A stretch of 47,779 nucleotides of DNA from the NCBI GenBank assembly GCA_028277605.1, contig JANQFZ010000032.1, positions 1 through 47,779 of the forward strand, written 5' to 3'. Numbering within the stretch: the first letter of the stretch is position 1; every line of letters begins with the position of its first letter. Source of the DNA: Vallitaleaceae bacterium (GTDB taxonomy: Bacteria; Bacillota; Clostridia; Lachnospirales; Vallitaleaceae). Below the pieces are notes generated by a model. It was given only the letters and a program-made list of their open reading frames with translations. It did not search any database and was not told the DNA's origin. Of this stretch, positions 43,352 to 47,779 are shown one piece after another. Position numbers and translations under genes: made by a program.

Positions 43352-43935
43352 TGGATAGGTTACAATAAATTGGACAGATATTTTAAGGTGATGTAATATA
43401 AAGATGACAAAACCAAAGGAGTATCTATCATGAATCAATCAAATCCTAAACGTCCAAGACGAACATTCACATCTGAATTTAAACATCAGATGGTTCAGCT
43501 TTACAAGAACGGTAAGCGTAAATGTGATATTACTAAAGAATATGATATCGGCTACTCAACACTTGATAAATGGATTAAGCAAGAAGCTAATGGTTCATTC
43601 AAGGAGAAAGATAACCTAACTTCAGAACAACAAGAGCTTATTAAACTACGTAAGCAAAATCAACAGTTACTAATGGAAAATGACATTTTAAAGCAAGCGG
43701 CGCTGATCTTAGGACAAAAGTAAATGTGATTCATAATAATCGACACAAATACTCGGTATCAGCAATGTGTAGGGTCCTACAATTACCTAGAAGTACTTAT
43801 TATTATGAAGCCAAGCAAAAACCAAATGAAAGTCATCTTGTTTCGTGTATTAAAGAGATATTCAAAGCAAGTCGTAATAACTATGGTACTCATAAAATTG
43901 AAAGAGAACTTACCAAAGAAAACCTTCGTATTTCT
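43352..43935 (+). mobile_element. IS3-family insertion sequence, right part deleted
   Basis: The left end starts TGGATAGGTTACAATAAATT at 43352, immediately after the cut CRISPR repeat. It contains a complete orfA and only the first about 70 codons of orfB. Homology to IS3 transposases stops after about base 43935, and no right inverted repeat is seen. The element can no longer transpose by itself. Confidence 0.85.
43430..43723 (+). CDS. IS3-family transposase OrfA
   Basis: A 97-residue protein with the N-terminal helix-turn-helix of IS3 OrfA (FTSEFKHQMVQLYKNGKRK, then YDIGYSTLDKWIKQ) and the C-terminal leucine-zipper helix (ELIKLRKQNQQLLMENDILK). AAAGGAG lies upstream of ATG 43430. Near its end, the string CAAAAG is where a -1 shift would enter the orfB frame, as in other IS3 elements. 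It appears intact but lacks a complete partner. Confidence 0.93.
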   Translation: MNQSNPKRPRRTFTSEFKHQMVQLYKNGKRKCDITKEYDIGYSTLDKWIKQEANGSFKEKDNLTSEQQELIKLRKQNQQLLMENDILKQAALILGQK

Positions 43936-43965
43936 CTAAGGATAAAGAAAGGTGATACAATATGA
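43726..43965 (+). pseudogene. IS3-family transposase OrfB, truncated
   Basis: The frame (79 residues from the GTG) begins with the normal start of OrfB (HKYSVSAMCRVLQLPRSTYYYE) and includes NYGTHKIERELTKENLRIS. It then departs from the family at about 43935 and stops after nine more residues. Normal OrfB has about 280 residues with a DDE catalytic core; all of the core is gone. Its stop overlaps the start of the next gene (ATGA at 43962-43965), a chance product of the deletion. Confidence 0.88.
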
Positions 43966-45446
43966 AACTAAAGAATAGAGAAGTTATTTTAATATTGTGT
44001 AGTTTAGTCATGTTTTACTTATCTAATGGACTAAATTGCATACCCATTCTTACTTGGGTCTATCCTATTTTATTATTGTTTTTGATAAAACCAAAGAAGC
44101 CATTTAAAGGTTCATTGATTCTATTTTTGATTTTATTTATTGGTTTTATAATGCAATGGATAAAAGTACTTGGTATAGATATTGGTATACTTATTGCTTT
44201 AGCTGCGACGATATCTCTTATGAAATGTTTACCCTATATCTTATATAGTAAAATACAAAGACATCAAACTAAATTTATATATACACTAGTTTTTCCAGTT
44301 TTATTAGTTAGTGTAGAATATATTATTTACTTAATTTATCCAATATTAGCTGGATTATCCGAGGCTTACACACAATATGAAAACCTAGTTCTAATAAATA
44401 TAACATCATTACTTGGTATTTATAGTATTACATTTGTCATGGGATGGACAGCGTCAGTAGTTAACTGGATAATAGCAAACAAGTCTATATGGAGCAAAAT
44501 TAAAAAAGGAGTCTCCATTTATTGTTCAATTATGCTCTGTGTTTTTATTTATGGAATTACTATAGTTTATTTATTACCTAATGATAGTGAATTAATCAGA
44601 GTTGCTTCAATAACAGTACCAGTTAAAAAACTATTAGAAGGAGACAAAGATGTATCAAAAGTATTTTATAGTAAGGAATTTGATGAGCAACAATTAGTTA
44701 ATACTAAATCAAAACTGGAAGAAATACATAATCAATTATTAGATAAAACAGCCAAAGAAGCTGATGCAGGTGCTAAAATTATTTATTGGTCAGAATTAAA
44801 TGGTGCAGTAATGAATGATGATGAAGCACAGTTAATTGAAAGAGCATCTAATTTAGCCAAACAAAAAGATGTCTATTTAATTATATCGTTACTTGTAAAA
44901 ACGCCATATAAAAGTCTTAAAGAAAATAAGACGGTTGCAATTAACAGAGAGGGTAAGATTGTTGCCGAATATTTTAAGTCTGGGGTTTCCATTGGTGAAT
45001 TATGTATTAAAGGTGATGGAAAAATTCAAACTTTCGATACAGAATATGGAAGAATTGCTACATATATATGTTCTGATTTAGCTTTTATGGATATGATTAG
45101 ACAAGTTGGTAAAAATCAAGTAGATTTATTAATTGTTCCTTCTTCAGATTGGAAGTATATGTCACAGATAGCTACTAAAACTGCTATAGTAAGAGCAGTG
45201 GAAAACGGTTGTTCGCTTAGCAGGCAAACGAATATGGGAATTTCAATAACGTCAGATAATAAAGGGAAAGTTTTATCTACAAATAATTACTTTTTATCTA
45301 AAGATAGATCGATGGTAGCATTTATACCAATTAATCATAGACTTACTTTATATCCTCATGTGGCTAACATTTTTGAGTTTACTTGTATTGGTATTACTTT
45401 AATTATGTTCGTATATATTATCATTAATAAATTAAGAAGTAAGTAA
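43962..45446 (+). CDS. Apolipoprotein N-acyltransferase-like membrane nitrilase
   Basis: A 494-residue protein. The N-terminal about 205 residues form about seven membrane helices; residues about 215-460 are a carbon-nitrogen hydrolase domain; a last membrane helix ends the protein. This is the layout of Lnt. The nitrilase triad is visible: Glu in IIYWSELNGA, Lys in AEYFKSG and Cys in ATYICSDLAF. Lnt N-acylates lipoproteins in diderms; related proteins exist in some Gram-positives. AAAGGTG precedes ATG 43962. The gene lies directly behind a truncated IS, so its original upstream DNA is probably lost and transcription may come from the IS. Confidence 0.8.
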   Translation: MKLKNREVILILCSLVMFYLSNGLNCIPILTWVYPILLLFLIKPKKPFKGSLILFLILFIGFIMQWIKVLGIDIGILIALAATISLMKCLPYILYSKIQRHQTKFIYTLVFPVLLVSVEYIIYLIYPILAGLSEAYTQYENLVLINITSLLGIYSITFVMGWTASVVNWIIANKSIWSKIKKGVSIYCSIMLCVFIYGITIVYLLPNDSELIRVASITVPVKKLLEGDKDVSKVFYSKEFDEQQLVNTKSKLEEIHNQLLDKTAKEADAGAKIIYWSELNGAVMNDDEAQLIERASNLAKQKDVYLIISLLVKTPYKSLKENKTVAINREGKIVAEYFKSGVSIGELCIKGDGKIQTFDTEYGRIATYICSDLAFMDMIRQVGKNQVDLLIVPSSDWKYMSQIATKTAIVRAVENGCSLSRQTNMGISITSDNKGKVLSTNNYFLSKDRSMVAFIPINHRLTLYPHVANIFEFTCIGITLIMFVYIIINKLRSK

Positions 45447-45510
45447 ATTAGGGCTATTAGTTTAACTAACAGAATGTACTTAAAGTTTAGTTTGGCATCA
45501 TTTCTAACTA

Positions 45511-45537
45511 TAAAAAATGCTGATAATATATCAGCAT
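45511..45537 (-). terminator. Terminator of the BI-1 family gene
   Basis: ATGCTGATA (45517-45525) and TATCAGCAT (45529-45537) form a perfect 9-bp stem. On the minus strand it is followed by TTTTTTATAG. Confidence 0.85.
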
Positions 45538-45584
45538 CATTAGTTAATAAATAAATTCTATTTCAATCGCAGATTACCTGCTTC

Positions 45585-46289
45585 CTATCTTCTTCTCCCA
45601 AAGAATCTTAACAGAAGCAGGAACAGATTTACAAAATCTAAGTAAAGCTGTAAAGCACCCATGACAGCTAAGTTATTTTGAACACCCGTATTCTTCTGAC
45701 CATAGGCAAAATACTGTTTGAGCTTCTGTACATCATAAGCAGTTAATCCCCAGAAGACCAATAAACCCACAATGGATATCAGCCAATAAAGAGGGCTACT
45801 GTTCATAAAAATATTAACAATGGATAAAAGGATAATGCCTATTAAACCACCGTACAAAATATTACGGACACTACTTAAATCTGTTTTAGTAAAATGACCA
45901 TAGAGAGCCATAATACCAAAGGAAACACATGTAACACCAAAGGTTGAAGCAATAGAAGTGCTAGTATATAAAATAAAAATAAAGGATAAAACAATACCAT
46001 TAATAATAGAATAGCTCACAAACAAAATCCTAGACTGACTATAAGACATTTTTAATATACGCCTTGTAAAATAAATAACCATAATCAATTCTGCAATAAT
46101 TAGTCCAAAAAAGACAAAGCTATTATTGTATAAGTATAAGAGTATAGACTGAGATTGGGAAACCAAGTAAGATGTCCCTGTTGTGAGTAATAAGCCAATA
46201 AACATCCATGAAAAAACCTTTGATACAAAACTATTAAATTGATCTCTTGCATCTATGCTCTGCTGTGTCGAATAATGATTGTCTATCAT
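45585..46289 (-). CDS. Bax inhibitor-1/YccA family membrane protein
   Basis: A 234-residue protein with seven membrane helices. Typical family pieces are FSWMFIGLLLTTGTSYLV near the start, LIFWGLTAYDVQKLKQ-like WGLTAYDVQKLKQY, and the C-terminal ALQLYLDFVNLFLLLLRFFG. Bacterial members (YetJ, YccA) include a pH-sensitive calcium leak channel and an FtsH inhibitor. I chose ATG 46289, seven bases after AAAGGGGC; an in-frame ATG lies at 46307 without a ribosome site. Confidence 0.93.
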   Translation of the reverse strand: MIDNHYSTQQSIDARDQFNSFVSKVFSWMFIGLLLTTGTSYLVSQSQSILLYLYNNSFVFFGLIIAELIMVIYFTRRILKMSYSQSRILFVSYSIINGIVLSFIFILYTSTSIASTFGVTCVSFGIMALYGHFTKTDLSSVRNILYGGLIGIILLSIVNIFMNSSPLYWLISIVGLLVFWGLTAYDVQKLKQYFAYGQKNTGVQNNLAVMGALQLYLDFVNLFLLLLRFFGRRR

Positions 46290-46473
46290 TTGAAACGCCC
46301 CTTTCATAACCCTATTTGTCTATAATATTAAGTTAATTATGCTCTATTGTCAATATTAGGTTTGTTACAGCTGATAATTTATTATAAATGAATAGTGAAG
46401 GGTGAATTACATTACATTTAGTATCTACACTTTTCAATCACGATATTCACAAGCATCAACTGTGTTGATATTC

Positions 46474-47574
46474 TTAATGATAGATTTTTTTAATAGTATC
46501 CATTGTTGAACACATATTGATAAATAACATATCTACTAGAGTGATAGCAACCATGGCTTCTACAACAATGACTGCTCTTGGAACAATGATTGGATCGTGT
46601 CGTCCTTCAATGACTAGGTCTATGTCTTCGCCTTGTTTATTAACAGAAGCTTGTTCCGATCGTATAGAAGGTGTAGGCTTAATAGCAGCTCTTAGAATAA
46701 TCTCTGTACCATCACTGATACCGCCTAACATACCGCCAGCATGATTGCTTTTCTTCTGTATATGATGTTCTTCATCATAGTAGTAGCTGTCATTATTATC
46801 AAGTCCTGTAGAAGAAGCTGCGTTAAACCCAGTCCCAAACTCTATGCCTTTAACGCTACCGATGGACATAATAGCATAAGCTAGTCTTGCATCCAGTTTA
46901 TCAAAAACGGGTTCTCCAACGCCAGAAGGCAAATGATTGATCTGACATTCTATAATACCACCTGCTGAGTTATGCTGTTGGATTAAGTCATTAAGATATT
47001 TCTCTGCCTCTGAAACAGCTTCCTTATCTGGCATACACAAATAATTCTTATGAATTGCATTTCTATCAAAATTTTTATTGTCTATCGTAACAGTACCAAT
47101 TGATTTCGTATAGGTCAGTATATCGACACCCATAGTACTTAATATTCTTTTTGCAATGGCGCCAGCAGCGACTCGCCCTATGGTTTCTCTACCAGAGGAT
47201 CTACCACCCCCTCTATAATCTCTAAAGCCATACTTTAAATCGTAGGTTAAATCAGCATGACCTGGTCTATAACAGTCAGCGATCTTAGAATAGTCTTTAG
47301 AACGCTGATCTTTATTCCATACCATTAATGAGATAGGGGTTCCTGTTGTTTTTCCGTTAAAAACACCCGATAGAATTTCAATCCTATCCTTTTCTTTTCT
47401 TGGGGTTGAAAAAGGGGATTGTCCTGGCTTTCTTTTATCTAAGTCACATTGTATATCTTCTTCACAAAGATCTAATCCAGCAGGGCACCCATCCACAACA
47501 ACTCCCAATCCACTACCATGAGATTCACCCCATGTAGAAACAGTAAAAACTTTACCATAGTTTGAGCCAGCCAT
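46474..47574 (-). CDS. aroC: Chorismate synthase
   Basis: A 366-residue enzyme of normal length, the last step of the shikimate pathway (EPSP to chorismate, FMN-dependent). Signature stretches: GESHGSGLGVVVDGCPAG at the N-terminus, YRPGHADLTYDLKYG, and DYRGGGRSSGRETIGRVAAGA. It begins at ATG 47574 with TAGGAGGC upstream. Its own SigA promoter is at 47641-47669. No other aromatic pathway gene is in the window. Confidence 0.97.
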   Translation of the reverse strand: MAGSNYGKVFTVSTWGESHGSGLGVVVDGCPAGLDLCEEDIQCDLDKRKPGQSPFSTPRKEKDRIEILSGVFNGKTTGTPISLMVWNKDQRSKDYSKIADCYRPGHADLTYDLKYGFRDYRGGGRSSGRETIGRVAAGAIAKRILSTMGVDILTYTKSIGTVTIDNKNFDRNAIHKNYLCMPDKEAVSEAEKYLNDLIQQHNSAGGIIECQINHLPSGVGEPVFDKLDARLAYAIMSIGSVKGIEFGTGFNAASSTGLDNNDSYYYDEEHHIQKKSNHAGGMLGGISDGTEIILRAAIKPTPSIRSEQASVNKQGEDIDLVIEGRHDPIIVPRAVIVVEAMVAITLVDMLFINMCSTMDTIKKIYH

Positions 47575-47640
47575 ATAGTGCCTCCTATAATCATTGTATT
47601 TTATGTGTTTTACTTATATTGAGCTAGAGTTATTAGATCC

Positions 47641-47669
47641 ATTATATAGAAGTTCAGGTGATAAAGCAA
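47641..47669 (-). promoter_or_regulatory. SigA promoter of aroC
   Basis: On the minus strand: TTGCTT (47669-47664), 17 bases, TATAAT (47646-47641). The leader to ATG 47574 is about 60 bases. Confidence 0.7.
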
Positions 47670-47779
47670 TGTTGGTGTTTCTTGAGTTTTCGTGTTTTTT
47701 ATCCACATGGAACTAAATATAAGAAATAGATTATCAACAGATTTTTAAAAACGCTCAAAATATAAGGAATCACCATCCT

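Noticed and set aside
47699..47740. A perfect DnaA box (TTATCCACA, 47699-47707) and a near match (TTATCAACA at about 47733-47741) upstream of aroC.
   Set aside because: Two boxes only, no AT-rich unwinding region with a box cluster, and no dnaA or dnaN gene. A single 9-mer in AT-rich DNA is expected by chance.

Overview
The window looks like chromosomal DNA from an anaerobic, endospore-forming, AT-rich Firmicute of class Clostridia, probably Lachnospirales (Vallitalea-like; this is inference). The signs are very low GC, strong AGGAGG ribosome binding sites, a Rex redox repressor, GatCAB in place of a visible glutaminyl-tRNA synthetase, an SLH-anchored surface protein, a SpoVB-family flippase and a Re-citrate synthase operon of the kind known from Clostridium kluyveri.

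Bases 1-4170: the last codons of a probable leucyl-tRNA synthetase gene and its terminator, then a compact group of unrecognised genes. These are a 272-residue Met/Asn-rich protein and its 93-residue partner, a 156-residue relative, an intracellular AprX-like subtilase, and three tiny proteins that share an 'acidic/Asn + Leu/Phe block + Asn/Asp/Gly' module. Read by eye, several of these genes are preceded by sequences resembling mother-cell sporulation promoters (SigE-like and SigK-like), so this may be an undescribed sporulation locus. Bases 4300-6190: a TetR repressor and a QueG-like iron-sulfur protein, with a matching inverted-repeat operator in front of each. Bases 6340-7210: two small membrane proteins. 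Bases 7380-12910: Re-citrate synthase, aconitase, isocitrate dehydrogenase and a GntR/FCD regulator, which together would make 2-oxoglutarate from acetyl-CoA and oxaloacetate. A perfect ATTGTATACAAT palindrome covers the -10 box of the operon promoter and is the likely GntR operator.

Bases 13050-28940 are mostly housekeeping: an ABC-F protein, a lipoprotein behind a 13/14-bp tandem repeat, Rex, an SLH metallopeptidase, a coiled-coil protein, NAD(P)HX epimerase/dehydratase (apparent ATA start), alanine racemase, a MazF toxin without antitoxin, AEC and MATE transporters, YebC, a small protein and NAD-dependent DNA ligase. Bases 29040-34900: gatC, gatA and gatB, with an elaborate nested inverted-repeat element between gatC and gatA, then a zinc-ribbon/AAC(3) fusion and a MetA with the acetyl-CoA-type Glu111. 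Then come spoVB and lspA, divergently arranged.

Bases 37150-45450 are the accessory part: an AT-rich operon (lipoprotein, beta-propeller-like protein, small protein), a polymorphic toxin with a Tox-REase-5-like C-terminus and its Imm52-like immunity protein, and a CRISPR remnant. The remnant has one complete type I-C-like repeat, one 34-base spacer and the first 7 bases of a second repeat, cut by an IS3-family element. That element has lost its own right end and now abuts an Lnt-like membrane nitrilase gene. The window ends with a BI-1/YccA membrane protein and chorismate synthase, both on the minus strand. No tRNA, rRNA or replication origin was recognised.
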